DNA of 64,000 nt from the NCBI RefSeq assembly GCF_001598855.1, contig NZ_BCZS01000008.1:124001-188000 (forward strand), written 5' to 3'. The stretch is from Pluralibacter gergoviae ATCC 33028 = NBRC 105706 (GTDB lineage Bacteria; Pseudomonadota; Gammaproteobacteria; Enterobacterales; Enterobacteriaceae). The number at the start of each line of letters is the position of its first letter. The first letter of the stretch is position 1. The translations under genes were made by a program, and so were the position numbers. The notes under the pieces are model-generated. The model was not told where the DNA came from. It made no database searches and saw nothing but the letters and a program-made list of their open reading frames with translations. Shown here one piece after another: positions 1 through 10,236 of this stretch.

Positions 1-32
1 CTTATTCCCCCGAATAAAGAGACCCTTCCGGC

Positions 33-65
33 AGGCCCGGCTTCTGGTGAAGCCGGGCCTTTTTT
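33..65 (+). terminator. Rho-independent terminator of a gene upstream of the window
   Basis: A perfect 12-bp stem (AGGCCCGGCTTC / GAAGCCGGGCCT) with a TGGT loop is followed at once by a run of T. It should end a plus-strand transcript that enters from the left. It also separates that transcript from the FliB-like gene. Confidence 0.85.
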
Positions 66-174
66 CATGCCCGCCACTAGATGACGAATAGCCTTCTCAA
101 GTGCGCGGTTATGCGGTTATAAGCTGGATCCTCACTGTGCTATTTTTCTCTTTTTTTGGCATGTAGACAGTGAT

Positions 175-1395
175 ATGCAAATTTATAAAGAGATCGCTCC
201 CCGTTTTGTTAATCAGTTCAGCTGTAAAGGTACCGATTGCCCAATGACCTGCTGTCAGGGCTGGAATATTTATATCGATAAAAAGACGCACCTCAGCTAC
301 GTAAACGCCAGTAACGATGTTATTGCCGCTAGTGCGAAAGAACATCTGCTGTTAACCCGCAAAGGGAAAAACCACTATTCGGTCGTCAAATTTAACGACC
401 AGGGCCTGTGTCCCTTCGTCGATGAACAGCGGCTCTGCTCAATCCAGCGTGAGATGGGGGCGAAAGCATTATCGAAAACCTGCTCAGTATATCCCCGCAT
501 CAAAAAAGAGTACTTAAATGCCACGCGCCACTCGATGACGCTTTCCTGTCCGGAGGTCGTGCGCCTGGTGCTGTTTGATCCGCAGAGCATGCTGCTGGAG
601 GAGCGCGCCAGCCTGAAGGCGTGGACCCGGAAAAACCGGCCCGAGCAGCGGGTGCGCGACGACGAGCGCAGCCAGATTATCCACCTCTTCGCCTGGAATA
701 TTATTAAATCTCCCTCTCTTCGCGTTGAAGAAAATTTGATGGCGCTGGCGCATTTCATTCTCTATCTTCAGCGTATTGAATTTGATGTCTATCGCCGTCT
801 GGACGACATTGAGGCTTATTATCATGGGCTGCTGGATACCCTGCGCGCAGAGGAAACGCTGCTCGCGCCGCAGCACACCGCCGAGTCGGTAGTGCTGAAA
901 ATTAAATCCCTTTCGGTACTGGGGAAATATGTCGCATCGCGGGATAACCGTAGCCGCTATATTCGCGAAGGACACCGCCTGCTGGCTGAATTTATCGATC
1001 CGCAGCCTACCTCCAGCGCTGCTGCGCTGGAGGAGAAGTTTTCCCGCATCGAGGCGCAGTGGCAAACGCTGTGCGGCAGCTCCTGTCTTAGCGCGCCGCA
1101 CGTGCTGCGCAACTATCTGCTGTATAAGATTTATCACAGCAATTTTCCGCAAAATTCACTGGCGACCCTGCTGCGCCAGTTCAGCCTGCTGGTGCTGGAC
1201 TACTTCTATATTAAACAGCTGATCGCCGTCAGGTCGCTGAATGAACCGCTCACCGAGGAGGTCGTGCTGAAAACCATTGCCAGCTTTGCGGAAAAAACAA
1301 TGCACTCCAGCGTCATCGGTATCGAGCTTAATGAGGCGCTGGATATGATTAACAGCGGTGACGACCTCTCCTGCCTGCTGCTTCTGGGCCAGTAG
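175..1395 (+). CDS. fliB: FliB-like flagellin lysine-N-methylase family protein (orphan)
   Basis: A 406-residue protein of the FliB/YkgJ-like family. The family hallmark is a set of cysteines: C17, C22, C26 and C27 near the N-terminus, then C79, C88, C103 and C125, the last two in the contexts LSKTC and LSCPEV. Family knowledge: FliB of Salmonella methylates surface lysines of flagellin, needs S-adenosylmethionine and is thought to hold an iron-sulfur cluster. No flagellar gene lies in the window, so the substrate here is unknown. There is no good ribosome-binding site before ATG 175, but the cysteine-rich start fits that codon. It is followed by a convergent PLP enzyme gene. The family call is firm; flagellin as the target is only inferred by name. 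Confidence 0.72.
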   Translation: MQIYKEIAPRFVNQFSCKGTDCPMTCCQGWNIYIDKKTHLSYVNASNDVIAASAKEHLLLTRKGKNHYSVVKFNDQGLCPFVDEQRLCSIQREMGAKALSKTCSVYPRIKKEYLNATRHSMTLSCPEVVRLVLFDPQSMLLEERASLKAWTRKNRPEQRVRDDERSQIIHLFAWNIIKSPSLRVEENLMALAHFILYLQRIEFDVYRRLDDIEAYYHGLLDTLRAEETLLAPQHTAESVVLKIKSLSVLGKYVASRDNRSRYIREGHRLLAEFIDPQPTSSAAALEEKFSRIEAQWQTLCGSSCLSAPHVLRNYLLYKIYHSNFPQNSLATLLRQFSLLVLDYFYIKQLIAVRSLNEPLTEEVVLKTIASFAEKTMHSSVIGIELNEALDMINSGDDLSCLLLLGQ

Positions 1396-1415
1396 GACGG
1401 CGCGTCACCGGTAAC

Positions 1416-2468
1416 TCAGTCGGCAAGCAGTTCAGCCTGTTTGGTCCGCCACGGCCCTAAATCGCCAATATTCGCCGCGACCCACGCGTCGTTATAGTAG
1501 GTATCGAGATAGCGTTCGCCGCTGTCGCACAGCAGCGTCACAATGGCGCCGCTCTGTCCGTCGCGGCGCATGCGCGCCGCCAGCTGCAGGGCCCCCCACA
1601 TATTGGTACCGGTCGAGGCGCCTACCTTGCGCCCGAGCTGGCTCTCCAGCCAGCGGGCGGTGGCGACGCTGGCGGCGTCCGGCACCCGCAGCATCTCATC
1701 CACCACGTCAGGAATAAACGACGGCTCGACGCGGGGGCGGCCGATGCCCTCGATTTTGCTGCCGCAGACGCTGCGCAGGGCGGCGTCGCGCTGCTGCCAG
1801 AAATCAAAGAACACCGAGTTTTCCGGATCGACCACCGTCAGCTGCGTCGGATGTCCCTTGCAGCGAATATAGCGGCCAATCGTTGCCGAGGTGCCGCCGG
1901 TGCCGGCGCTCATGACGATGTGGGCCGGGATCGGGTGCGGCTCGTGCTGCATCTGGTGATAGATGCTGTCGGCGATATTGTTATTGCCGCGCCAGTCGGT
2001 GGCGCGCTCGGCGTAGGTGAACTGATCCATATAGTGGCCGTTCAGTTCGCGGGCCAGTTGCTCCGAGGCTTCATAAATTTCGCAGGCGCTCTGCACGAAG
2101 TGGCAGCGTCCGCCGTAGAATTCAATCTGTTCCACCTTGCGCTTCGCGGTGCAGGCGGGCATCACCGCGATAAACGGCAGCCCCAGCAGACGGGCAAAGT
2201 AGGCCTCGGAGACGGCGGTGGAGCCGGAGGAGGCTTCGATAATCGTCGTTCCCTCTTTGATCCAGCCGTTGCACAGGCCGTAGAGAAACAGCGAACGGGC
2301 GAGGCGGTGCTTCAGGCTGCCGGTAGGATGGGTGCTCTCATCTTTCAGGTAGAGCGACACGCCGGGAAAGGCGGGCAGCGTCAGGCGAATCAGGTGGGTG
2401 TCAGCGGAGCGCTGATAGTCGGCGTTAATTTCGCTAATCGCGTGAGTGATCCAGCGGCTGTTCATCAT
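1416..2468 (-). CDS. PLP-dependent cysteine desulfhydrase/synthase-like enzyme (Cds1-like)
   Basis: A 350-residue fold-type II PLP enzyme of the cysteine synthase superfamily. K53 in the HPTGSLKHR context is the expected Schiff-base lysine. SSGST at 80-84 is the substrate loop, and [10 protein letters not shown] at 189-198 is the PLP-phosphate loop. The sequence differs from CysK and CysM and is closer in layout to the desulfhydrase called Cds1 in mycobacteria. It is divergent from decR, whose E. coli product activates cysteine-detoxifying genes, so cysteine breakdown to pyruvate, ammonia and sulfide is the likely role (inference). Two in-frame ATGs (2468 and 2465) follow an AGGA site; the second has the better spacing. 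A cysteine synthase or related beta-replacing activity cannot be excluded. Confidence 0.75.
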   Translation of the reverse strand: MMNSRWITHAISEINADYQRSADTHLIRLTLPAFPGVSLYLKDESTHPTGSLKHRLARSLFLYGLCNGWIKEGTTIIEASSGSTAVSEAYFARLLGLPFIAVMPACTAKRKVEQIEFYGGRCHFVQSACEIYEASEQLARELNGHYMDQFTYAERATDWRGNNNIADSIYHQMQHEPHPIPAHIVMSAGTGGTSATIGRYIRCKGHPTQLTVVDPENSVFFDFWQQRDAALRSVCGSKIEGIGRPRVEPSFIPDVVDEMLRVPDAASVATARWLESQLGRKVGASTGTNMWGALQLAARMRRDGQSGAIVTLLCDSGERYLDTYYNDAWVAANIGDLGPWRTKQAELLAD

Positions 2469-2580
2469 AGTTTCCTGTTTGTTATTTTGTGCCCAGCTTA
2501 GCGAAAAGGCCGGAAAAAATTGTTGCTAATAAGACTTTAAAATAGACTTGCTGGAGAAAGATTTTCTCTCAGGAAGGCAC

Positions 2581-3039
2581 ATGATAGATAAAATTGACCG
2601 TAAGCTGCTTTCGCTGCTGCAGGAGGACTGCACGCTCTCTTTGCAGGCGCTGGCGGATGCCGTTAACCTGACCACCACGCCGTGCTGGAAACGGCTGAAG
2701 CGGCTTGAAGATGAGGGCATTTTGCTCGGCAGGGTCGCGCTGCTGGACGCCGAAAAGCTCGGGCTGGGGCTGACCGCCTTTGTGTTAATAAAAACCCAGC
2801 ACCACAGCAGCGACTGGTATAATCGCTTCGTTTCACAAGTCACCGGCATGCCGGAGGTGCTTGGCTTCTGGCGCATGGCGGGTGAATACGACTACCTGAT
2901 GCGGGTGCAGGTCGCCGACATGAAGCGCTATGACGAATTTTACAAAAGGCTGGTGAACAGCGTTCCCGGGCTCAGCGATGTGACCTCAAGCTTCGCGATG
3001 GAGCAGATTAAATACACCACGGCGCTGCCCATTTCATAA
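2581..3039 (+). CDS. decR: DecR, Lrp/AsnC-family regulator of cysteine detoxification
   Basis: A 152-residue Lrp/AsnC-type regulator, same length as and closely similar to E. coli DecR (YbaO). The N-terminal helix-turn-helix covers roughly residues 1-60 and the C-terminal effector-binding RAM domain roughly 65-145. ATG 2581 is chosen because AGGAAGG lies just before it and the protein then starts like its homologue; an upstream TTG at 2548 would add 11 residues. In E. coli DecR senses cysteine and activates a cysteine desulfidase operon. Here the divergent PLP enzyme at 1416-2468 is the obvious candidate target. Only 112 bp separate the two starts, so the shared promoter region must hold the operator. 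Confidence 0.93.
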   Translation: MIDKIDRKLLSLLQEDCTLSLQALADAVNLTTTPCWKRLKRLEDEGILLGRVALLDAEKLGLGLTAFVLIKTQHHSSDWYNRFVSQVTGMPEVLGFWRMAGEYDYLMRVQVADMKRYDEFYKRLVNSVPGLSDVTSSFAMEQIKYTTALPIS

Positions 3040-3057
3040 TTCTCTGGATATTTCTGC

Positions 3058-4830
3058 GTGCGATTATTTGTACAACTAGGCTGGTTCTTCCGCCGCGAAT
3101 GGCGACGCTACCTCGGCGCGGTAGGGCTGTTGATGATCATTGCCGTTCTGCAGCTTATTCCGCCGAAGGCGGTGGGCTACGTGGTGGACGGCGTTATCCG
3201 GGAGCACTATACCGCTGGCCGCGTGATGCTGTGGGTCGGCGCCCTGGCGCTGGTCGCGGTGATGGTCTACCTGTTGCGCTACGTCTGGCGCGTGCTGCTG
3301 TTCGGCGCCGCCTACCGGCTGGCGGTCGAACTGCGGGAAGATTTTTACCGCCAGCTCAGCCGCCAGCATCCGCAGTTTTATCTGCGCCACCGCACCGGCG
3401 ACCTGATTGCCCGCGCTACCAACGACGTTGACCGGGTGGTGTTTGCCGCCGGCGAGGGCGTACTGACCCTGGTCGACTCGATGGTGATGGGCTGCGCGGT
3501 GCTGATTATTATGTCCACTCAGCTCAGCTGGCAGCTAACCCTGCTGGCGCTAATCCCGATGCCGATTATGGCGCTGATGATCAAACACAACGGCGACGTG
3601 CTGCACGAGCGTTTCAAGCTGGCGCAGGCCGCCTTCTCCAGTCTCAACGACCGCACCCAGGAGAGCCTGACCAGTATTCGCATGATTAAAGCCTTCGGCC
3701 TGGAGGAGCGCCAGTCGGCGCAGTTTGCCGCCGATGCGGCGGACACCGGCGCGAAGAACATGCGCGTGGCGCGCATTGACGCCCGCTTCGATCCGACTAT
3801 CTATATCGCCATCGGCATGGCGAACCTGCTGGCGATCGCCGGCGGCAGCTGGATGGTGGTGCAGGGCAGCCTGACGCTGGGCCAGCTCACCAGCTTTATG
3901 ATGTATCTGGGCCTGATGATCTGGCCGATGCTGGCGCTGGCGTGGATGTTTAATATCGTCGAGCGCGGCAGCGCCGCCTATGGGCGCATCCGCAGCCTGC
4001 TCGCCGAGGCGCCGGTCGTGCAGGACGGCGACGCGACGCTTTCAGCCGGGCGCGGGACGCTGGCGGTGAACATCGATAGCTTCTGCTATCCGCAGGCGGC
4101 GAAGCCGACCCTGTCTGACGTCCACTTCACCCTCCGGCCCGGGCAGATGCTTGGGCTCTGCGGCCCGACGGGCTCGGGGAAAACCACCATTCTGGCGCTT
4201 ATCCAGCGCCACTTCGATATCACCGAAGGGGAGATCCGCTTTCAGGATCTGCCCCTGACACGGCTGCGGCTGGACGCCTGGCGCGGGCGCCTGGCGGTGG
4301 TGAACCAGACGCCGTTCCTCTTCTCCGACTCCGTCGCCAGCAACATTGCGCTGGGCAAGCCCGACGCCTCCCGGGAGGAGATAGAGCAGGCGGCGCGGCT
4401 CGCCAGCGTCCACGACGATATTTTGCGCCTGCCCGACGGCTATGAGACGGAAGTCGGCGAGCGCGGCGTGATGCTCTCCGGCGGCCAGAAGCAGCGTATC
4501 TCTATTGCCCGGGCGCTGCTGCTCGACGCCGAGATCCTGATCCTCGACGATGCCCTGTCGGCGGTCGACGGCCGCACCGAGCATCAGATCCTGCATAACC
4601 TGCGCCAGTGGGGCGAGGGGCGGACGGTGATCATCAGCGCCCACCGTCTCTCGGCGCTGACCGAGGCCAGCGAGATCATCGTGATGCAGAGCGGGCGCGT
4701 GGCCCAGCGGGGCCAGCACGAGCAGCTGGTAGCCGATGCGGGCTGGTATCGCGATATGTACCGCTATCAGCAGCTGGAAGCGGCCCTCGATGAGGCGCCG
4801 GAAGCGCTGGAGGAGGCCGCCGATGCATAA
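3058..4830 (+). CDS. mdlA: MdlA, half-size ABC multidrug exporter
   Basis: A 590-residue ABC half-transporter, the same length as E. coli MdlA. An N-terminal transmembrane domain (about 1-310, six predicted helices) is fused to a nucleotide-binding domain. Walker A GPTGSGKT is at 369-376, the signature LSGGQ at 473-477, and a Walker B region ILILDD near 495. The start is GTG, as the alignment with the family requires. It follows decR by 18 bp and overlaps mdlB by 8 bp, so the two subunits should be co-translated and form a heterodimeric inner-membrane exporter. The physiological substrate is not known. Confidence 0.95.
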   Translation: MRLFVQLGWFFRREWRRYLGAVGLLMIIAVLQLIPPKAVGYVVDGVIREHYTAGRVMLWVGALALVAVMVYLLRYVWRVLLFGAAYRLAVELREDFYRQLSRQHPQFYLRHRTGDLIARATNDVDRVVFAAGEGVLTLVDSMVMGCAVLIIMSTQLSWQLTLLALIPMPIMALMIKHNGDVLHERFKLAQAAFSSLNDRTQESLTSIRMIKAFGLEERQSAQFAADAADTGAKNMRVARIDARFDPTIYIAIGMANLLAIAGGSWMVVQGSLTLGQLTSFMMYLGLMIWPMLALAWMFNIVERGSAAYGRIRSLLAEAPVVQDGDATLSAGRGTLAVNIDSFCYPQAAKPTLSDVHFTLRPGQMLGLCGPTGSGKTTILALIQRHFDITEGEIRFQDLPLTRLRLDAWRGRLAVVNQTPFLFSDSVASNIALGKPDASREEIEQAARLASVHDDILRLPDGYETEVGERGVMLSGGQKQRISIARALLLDAEILILDDALSAVDGRTEHQILHNLRQWGEGRTVIISAHRLSALTEASEIIVMQSGRVAQRGQHEQLVADAGWYRDMYRYQQLEAALDEAPEALEEAADA

Positions 4831-6601
4831 CTTTAAACAGCTGTGGCCGACCCTTAAGCGCCTGCTGGCCTACGGCTCGCCGTGGCGCAAACCGCTGGGC
4901 ATCGGCATGGTGCTGATGTGGATTGCCGCCGGGGCCGAAGTCTCCGGTCCGCTGCTGATAAGCTACTTCATCGATAATATGGTGGCGAAAAGCCACCTGC
5001 CGTGGGGGACGATCGCCGGCCTGGCGGCGGCCTACGTGGGGCTACAGCTGCTGGCCGCCTCGCTGCATTACGCGCAGGCGCTGCTGTTCAACCGCGCCGC
5101 CGTCGGCGTGGTGCAGCAGCTGCGCACCGATGTGATGGACGCCGCCCTGCGCCAGCCCCTGAGCGAGTTTGACGTCCAGCCGGTGGGGCAGCTGATTTCC
5201 AGAGTCACCAACGATACCGAAGTGATCCGCGATCTGTACGTTACCGTGGTCTCGACGGTGCTGCGCAGCGCGGCGCTGATTGGCGCCATGCTGGTGGCGA
5301 TGTTCAGCCTCGACTGGCGCATGGCGCTGGTGGCCATCGCCATTTTCCCGGCGGTCATCGCGGTGATGATTATCTATCAGCGCTTCAGTACGCCCATTGT
5401 GCGGCGGGTTCGCGCCTGGCTGGCGGACATCAACGACGGCTTTAATGAAGTGATTAACGGCATGACCGTGCTGCAGCAGTTTCGCCAGCAGGCGCGCTTC
5501 GGCGAGCGGCTGGGGGCGGCGAGCCGGGCGCACTATGCGGCGCGGATGCAGACCCTGCGCCTCGACGGCTTCCTGCTGCGCCCGCTGCTGAGTCTTTTCT
5601 CTTCGCTTATTCTCTGCGGGCTGCTGATGCTGTTTGGCCTCACCGCCAAAGGCACCATTGAGGTCGGCGTGCTGTACGCCTTTATCAGCTACCTCGGCCG
5701 CCTTAACGAGCCGCTGATCGAACTGACCACCCAGCAGTCGATGCTGCAGCAGGCGGTGGTGGCCGGCGAGCGGGTTTTCGAGCTGATGGATAAGCCGCAG
5801 CAGGCGTGGGGCGATGACGACAGGCCGCTTGCCAGCGGCAGCGTTGAGTTCGATAACGTCGCTTTCGCCTACCGGGACGACCGGCTGGTGGTGAAGGACA
5901 TTAATCTGCAGGTGCCCTCCCGCAGCTTTGTGGCGCTGGTCGGCCATACCGGCAGCGGTAAGAGTACCCTTGCCAGCCTGCTGATGGGCTACTATCCGCT
6001 GACCCGCGGCGAGATCCGCCTCGACGGGCGCCCGCTTTCGTCGCTCAGCCACGGCGCGCTGCGCCAGGGTGTAGCGATGGTGCAGCAGGACCCGGTGGTG
6101 CTGGCGGATACCTTCTTCGCTAACGTGACCCTCGGCCGCGATATCAGCGAGGCGCAGGTCTGGCAGGCGCTGGAGACCGTACAGCTGGCCGAACTGGCTC
6201 GCGGCATGGCCGACGGTATCTACACCACGCTTGGCGAGCAGGGCAATAATCTCTCCGTCGGCCAGAAGCAGCTGCTGGCCCTGGCCCGCGTGCTGGTCGA
6301 TACGCCGCAGATCCTCATTCTCGATGAGGCCACCGCCAATATTGACTCCGGTACCGAGCGCGCCATCCAGCAGGCGCTGGCGAAGGTGCGCCAGCACACG
6401 ACGCTGGTGGTTATCGCCCACCGACTGTCCACGATTGTTGATGCGGACACCATCCTGGTCCTGCAGCGCGGGCAGATCGTCGAGCGCGGCGCCCATCAGC
6501 AGCTGCTGGCCGCAAAAGGGCGCTACTGGCAGATGTATCAGCTGCAGCTGGCGGGCGAAGAGCTGGCCGCCTGCGCGCAGAAAGAGAGTCTTCCCGCCTG
6601 A
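4823..6601 (+). CDS. mdlB: MdlB, half-size ABC multidrug exporter partner
   Basis: A 592-residue ABC half-transporter matching E. coli MdlB. ATG 4823 lies inside the end of mdlA and gives the family start MHNFKQLWP. Walker A GHTGSGKS begins at residue 374. The signature motif reads LSVGQ (477-481) instead of LSGGQ, as in E. coli MdlB, which fits an asymmetric heterodimer with MdlA carrying the canonical motif. The long reading frame on the opposite strand is a shadow caused by GC-rich codon use. Confidence 0.95.
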   Translation: MHNFKQLWPTLKRLLAYGSPWRKPLGIGMVLMWIAAGAEVSGPLLISYFIDNMVAKSHLPWGTIAGLAAAYVGLQLLAASLHYAQALLFNRAAVGVVQQLRTDVMDAALRQPLSEFDVQPVGQLISRVTNDTEVIRDLYVTVVSTVLRSAALIGAMLVAMFSLDWRMALVAIAIFPAVIAVMIIYQRFSTPIVRRVRAWLADINDGFNEVINGMTVLQQFRQQARFGERLGAASRAHYAARMQTLRLDGFLLRPLLSLFSSLILCGLLMLFGLTAKGTIEVGVLYAFISYLGRLNEPLIELTTQQSMLQQAVVAGERVFELMDKPQQAWGDDDRPLASGSVEFDNVAFAYRDDRLVVKDINLQVPSRSFVALVGHTGSGKSTLASLLMGYYPLTRGEIRLDGRPLSSLSHGALRQGVAMVQQDPVVLADTFFANVTLGRDISEAQVWQALETVQLAELARGMADGIYTTLGEQGNNLSVGQKQLLALARVLVDTPQILILDEATANIDSGTERAIQQALAKVRQHTTLVVIAHRLSTIVDADTILVLQRGQIVERGAHQQLLAAKGRYWQMYQLQLAGEELAACAQKESLPA

Positions 6602-6680
6602 TGCACCAAAATCAGGCAATCTGATAACACCACCGCACCCTGGTGCAGTCGCGACAGGCGATGCGCACCAAAGCGGTGCG
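6602..6680 (+). promoter_or_regulatory. NtrC-type enhancer sites upstream of glnK
   Basis: A perfect GCACC-n5-GGTGC dyad lies at 6665-6679, which is the NtrC consensus. A second, weaker half-site (GCACC then CAGGC) lies at 6603-6617, and a GCACC/GGTGC pair with short spacing at 6635-6646. They sit about 110-190 bp before the sigma-54 core promoter, the usual enhancer distance. NtrC-P binding under nitrogen limitation is inferred from consensus. Confidence 0.8.
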
Positions 6681-6787
6681 TATTCCGCCCGGCCGGGATC
6701 GCCATGATTTTCTTTTCCCCTGCACCTGCTCAGGCCGCGGCGCATCTGCGCGCCGTATCCCTCTGATATCCGCTCTGATTTTATTTC

Positions 6788-6803
6788 TGGCACGCCGATT
6801 GCT
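6788..6803 (+). promoter_or_regulatory. Sigma-54 promoter of glnK-amtB
   Basis: TGGCAC-n5-TTGCT matches the -24/-12 RpoN consensus perfectly. It lies 54 bp before the glnK start codon, with NtrC-type sites upstream. Confidence 0.92.
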
Positions 6804-6857
6804 TTAGCAGACATGTATCTGCTGCTGCCGTTGGCGAATTCTGACTGGAGGGGATCT

Positions 6858-7196
6858 ATGAAGCTGGTTACCGTGGTAATTAAACCATTCAAACTCGAAG
6901 ACGTCCGCGAGGCGCTGTCTTCAATTGGTATTCAGGGGCTGACCGTTACCGAGGTAAAAGGCTTTGGACGTCAGAAAGGCCACGCCGAGCTCTATCGCGG
7001 CGCCGAATACAGCGTCAACTTTTTGCCGAAGGTGAAAATTGACGTGGCTATCGCCGACGATCAGCTCGACGAAGTGATCGACGTGGTCAGCAAGGCGGCC
7101 TACACCGGAAAAATTGGCGACGGCAAGATTTTTGTCGCCGAACTGCAGCGCGTTATCCGCATTCGCACCGGCGAAGCCGACGAAGCCGCGCTGTAA
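6858..7196 (+). CDS. glnK: GlnK, PII nitrogen signalling protein
   Basis: A 112-residue PII protein, full family length. The T-loop carries Y51, the residue uridylylated by GlnD in enterobacteria. ATG 6858 is preceded by GGAGGGG, and the protein then begins MKLVTVVIKPF as in all GlnK proteins. GlnK forms trimers that plug the ammonium channel AmtB when nitrogen is ample. It is the first gene of glnK-amtB, 30 bp before amtB, under a sigma-54 promoter with NtrC-like enhancers. Confidence 0.97.
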   Translation: MKLVTVVIKPFKLEDVREALSSIGIQGLTVTEVKGFGRQKGHAELYRGAEYSVNFLPKVKIDVAIADDQLDEVIDVVSKAAYTGKIGDGKIFVAELQRVIRIRTGEADEAAL

Positions 7197-7226
7197 TACC
7201 TGCACACAGTGATTAGGATCGAAACA

Positions 7227-8513
7227 ATGAGAAAAATACTGTTAAAAACTGCCCCTGGTCTTCTGGCGCTGCTGCCTGCCCTGGCAATGGCGGCCCCTGC
7301 CGAAGCCGACAAAGCAGATAACGGCTTTATGATGATCTGCACCGCGCTGGTGCTGTTCATGAGTATTCCGGGTATTGCCCTGTTCTACGGCGGCCTGATC
7401 CGCGGCAAAAACGTCCTCTCCATGCTGACCCAGGTCACGGTCACTTTCGCGCTGGTGTGCGTACTGTGGGTGGTTTACGGCTATACCCTCGCCTTCGGCA
7501 CCGGCGGCAACTTCTTCGGCAGCTTTGACTGGGTGATGCTCAAAGGTATCGAACTCAAGGCGCTGATGGGCACGTTTTATCAGTATATTCATGTGGCTTT
7601 TCAGGGGTCTTTCGCCTGTATTACCGTGGGCCTTATTGTCGGCTCCCTGGCTGAGCGTATCCGCTTTTCTGCAGTGCTGATTTTTGTGGTGGTATGGCTG
7701 ACTTTCTCCTATGTGCCAATTGCGCATATGGTCTGGGGCGGCGGCTTGCTGGCAACGCACGGCGCGCTGGACTTTGCAGGCGGCACTGTTGTGCACATTA
7801 ACGCAGCGGTGGCGGGCCTGGTGGGGGCGTACCTCATTGGCAAACGGGTAGGTTTTGGCAAAGAGGCATTCAAACCGCACAACCTGCCGATGGTCTTCAC
7901 CGGCACGGCTATCCTCTACGTAGGCTGGTTTGGCTTCAACGCAGGCTCCGCGAGCTCGGCAAATGAGATTTCCGCGCTGGCATTCGTTAACACTGTGGTG
8001 GCTACGGCGGCGGCTATCCTCGCCTGGGTATTTGGCGAGTGGGCGGTACGCGGTAAGCCTTCTCTGCTCGGAGCCTGTTCCGGTGCGATTGCTGGCCTGG
8101 TGGGTATTACCCCGGCCTGCGGTTATATTGGTGTCGGCGGTTCGCTGCTTCTCGGCATAATCGCAGGCCTGGCTGGCCTGTGGGGCGTGACCACGCTGAA
8201 GCGCGTGCTGCGCGTTGACGACCCCTGCGACGTCTTCGGCGTCCACGGCGTCTGCGGTATCGTGGGCTGCATCCTGACCGGTATCTTTGCCTCCACCTCT
8301 CTCGGCGGCGTCGGCTACGCCGAAGGCGTCACCATGGGTCATCAGGTGATGGTCCAGCTGGAGAGCATTGGCGTGACGATCGTCTGGTCTGCCGTTGTTG
8401 CCTTCATCGCCTACAAGCTGGCTGACGTAACCGTCGGGCTGCGGGTGCCGGAAGAGCAGGAGCGCGAAGGCCTGGACGTCAACAGCCACGGCGAAAACGC
8501 CTACAACTCCTGA
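7227..8513 (+). CDS. amtB: AmtB, ammonium channel
   Basis: A 428-residue Amt/Rh-family channel, the E. coli length, with a cleavable signal peptide (cut near LAMA-AP at about residue 22) and eleven expected transmembrane helices. ATG 7227 with AGGA eight bases upstream is preferred over GTG 7209. Conserved pore features include GGLIRGKN early and the IAHMVWGGG and VHGVCGIVG segments that carry the twin histidines. It conducts ammonia/ammonium across the inner membrane and is blocked by GlnK encoded upstream. Confidence 0.97.
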   Translation: MRKILLKTAPGLLALLPALAMAAPAEADKADNGFMMICTALVLFMSIPGIALFYGGLIRGKNVLSMLTQVTVTFALVCVLWVVYGYTLAFGTGGNFFGSFDWVMLKGIELKALMGTFYQYIHVAFQGSFACITVGLIVGSLAERIRFSAVLIFVVVWLTFSYVPIAHMVWGGGLLATHGALDFAGGTVVHINAAVAGLVGAYLIGKRVGFGKEAFKPHNLPMVFTGTAILYVGWFGFNAGSASSANEISALAFVNTVVATAAAILAWVFGEWAVRGKPSLLGACSGAIAGLVGITPACGYIGVGGSLLLGIIAGLAGLWGVTTLKRVLRVDDPCDVFGVHGVCGIVGCILTGIFASTSLGGVGYAEGVTMGHQVMVQLESIGVTIVWSAVVAFIAYKLADVTVGLRVPEEQEREGLDVNSHGENAYNS

Positions 8514-8522
8514 TAGATTACC

Positions 8523-8550
8523 GCCCTCTCCGCGCGGAGAGGGCTTTGCT
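8523..8550. terminator. Bidirectional hairpin between amtB and tesB
   Basis: GCCCTCTCCG / CGGAGAGGGC forms a 10-bp stem followed by TTTGCTTT on the plus strand. It belongs to a CCTCTCC...GGAGAGG hairpin type that recurs at 10209, 27626 and 36600. Confidence 0.7.
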
Positions 8551-9411
8551 TTAGCTCCGCTTGCGCATCACCCCTTCCTGCACCGTTGACGCCACCAGCA
8601 CGCCATCCTGGGTATAAAACTCACCGCGAACAAAGCCGCGCGCGCTCGACGCCGAGGTACTCTCCACGCTGTACAGCAGCCACTCGTTCATGTCGAACGG
8701 CCGGTGGAACCACATCGAGTGGTCAATGGTCGCGACCTGCATTCCCGGCTCGAGGAAGCCGACGCCGTGGGGCTGTAGCGCCACTACCAGGAAGTTAAAA
8801 TCGGACGCATAGCCCAGCAGCGACTGATGGACGCGCAGATCGTCGGCGACCCGGCCGTTGGCGCGGATCCACACCTGGCGCGCGGGCGGCGCTACGTGTC
8901 CCTTCATCGGATTGTGAAACTCGACCGGACGGATTTCCAGCGGCTTGTCGCGCAGGAACTTCTCCCTAAGCGGCTGCGGCAGCAGGTGCGATAGCTTGTG
9001 GGCAATTTCAAGCTCGGAGGGCAGGCCGTCGGGCGAAGGGGCTTCGGGCATACTTTTCTGATGCTCGTAGCCGGATTCCGGCGCCTGGAAGGAGGCGGTC
9101 ATATAGAAAATAGGCTTGCCGTTCTGGATGGCGGCCACCCGGCGGGCGCTGAAGCTGTTGCCGTCGCGCAGGACCTCCACATCGTAAACGATAGGCTTCA
9201 GGCTGTCGCCGGGACGCAGAAAGTAGCTGTGGAAGGAGTGGACCAGACGATCCTCGGGGACGGTCTCTTTTGCCGCGTACAGCGCCTGGCCGACGACCTG
9301 GCCGCCGAAAACCTGGCGCAGTCCCAGATCTTCGCTCTGGCCCCGGAATAACCCCTCTTCGATTTTTTCCAGATTCAGCAGGGAAAGCAGATTAGCGAGA
9401 GCCTGACTCAT
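8551..9411 (-). CDS. tesB: TesB, acyl-CoA thioesterase II
   Basis: A 286-residue double hot-dog thioesterase with the length and start (MSQALANLL) of E. coli TesB. It hydrolyses medium- and long-chain acyl-CoA esters in the cytosol. The frame stays open upstream to 9573, but ATG 9411 gives the family N-terminus. The conserved segment around [17 protein letters not shown] contains the catalytic aspartate region. It is convergent with amtB, separated by a hairpin. Confidence 0.96.
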   Translation of the reverse strand: MSQALANLLSLLNLEKIEEGLFRGQSEDLGLRQVFGGQVVGQALYAAKETVPEDRLVHSFHSYFLRPGDSLKPIVYDVEVLRDGNSFSARRVAAIQNGKPIFYMTASFQAPESGYEHQKSMPEAPSPDGLPSELEIAHKLSHLLPQPLREKFLRDKPLEIRPVEFHNPMKGHVAPPARQVWIRANGRVADDLRVHQSLLGYASDFNFLVVALQPHGVGFLEPGMQVATIDHSMWFHRPFDMNEWLLYSVESTSASSARGFVRGEFYTQDGVLVASTVQEGVMRKRS

Positions 9412-9626
9412 AAATGTCCTCAACAAAAAAACGCGCGCGGGCGCGGGGGATGGCGTCAGTATAACGCAGTTTCGGAAGTGGTCCGATGGGTGCAATAGTC
9501 TGAATAACGGTTCCTTTCCAGGCGAATATCTGAGATCTGTGCCACACTTAAACTGTTTCTGACATTTTAACAACTCACTCTCGCAGACAAACTTGCTGCG
9601 GGAGCATGGATGGTAAGGAGAATAAA

Positions 9627-10199
9627 ATGAAATGCGTGTATCTGTTAAGTGGTATTGCGATGGCCGTTGCTCTGTCCGCCTGTGCGGATAAAAGCGCAGA
9701 CATTGCCGTTCCGGCGCCGAGTCCGAATACGTCGATCTCAGCCGCTCAGTCTACTATTCAGCAGCCTAATGTTTCCGGTACGGTGTGGATCCGCCAGCGC
9801 GTGGCCCTGCCGCCTAATGCGGTGCTGACCGTTACCCTGTCCGATGCTTCCATTGCGGACGCGCCGTCTAAGGTGCTGTCGCAGAAAGTGATGCGCACCA
9901 ACGGCAAACAGGCGCCGTTCAGCTTCGTGCTGCCGTTTAAGCCGGCCGATATTAAGCCGAACGCGCGGATCCTGCTGAGCGCGGCGATCGCCGTGGACAA
10001 CAAGCTGATGTTTATTACCGATACCGTCCAGACGGTGATCAACGACGGTGGCCGCAAAGCCGATCTGACTCTGGTTCCGGTCCAGCAGACCGCCGTGCCG
10101 ATGGCGGCCAGCGGCGGCGCGGTAACGACGGTACCGTCAACATCGCCGACCAAAGTGACGCCGTCTTCGGCCGTCCCTGCGCCGACTCAGGTTCCCTGA
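9627..10199 (+). CDS. ybaY: YbaY, outer-membrane-type lipoprotein
   Basis: A 190-residue lipoprotein, the E. coli YbaY length. The N-terminus has a lipoprotein signal with lipobox LSAC (cysteine at residue 19). Residues about 45-150 form the YbaY beta-sandwich domain. The C-terminus is rich in Ser, Thr, Pro and Ala. AAGGAG at 9615-9620 selects ATG 9627 over an upstream ATG at 9606. The molecular role is not established. Confidence 0.92.
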   Translation: MKCVYLLSGIAMAVALSACADKSADIAVPAPSPNTSISAAQSTIQQPNVSGTVWIRQRVALPPNAVLTVTLSDASIADAPSKVLSQKVMRTNGKQAPFSFVLPFKPADIKPNARILLSAAIAVDNKLMFITDTVQTVINDGGRKADLTLVPVQQTAVPMAASGGAVTTVPSTSPTKVTPSSAVPAPTQVP

Positions 10200-10208
10200 T
10201 AGCCGCAT

Positions 10209-10236
10209 CCCCTCTCCGCCCGGAGAGGGGATTATT
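10209..10236. terminator. Hairpin between ybaY and atl
   Basis: CCCCTCTCCG / CGGAGAGGGG stem (10209-10218 with 10221-10230) followed by ATTATT. It lies between two convergent genes and can serve both; the T-tract is weak. Confidence 0.55.

Noticed and set aside
5042-6892. A 616-codon open frame on the minus strand opposite mdlB and glnK
   Set aside because: It lies antisense to two well-recognised genes and its product is low-complexity (His, Gln, Arg-rich). It is a by-product of GC-rich codon use.
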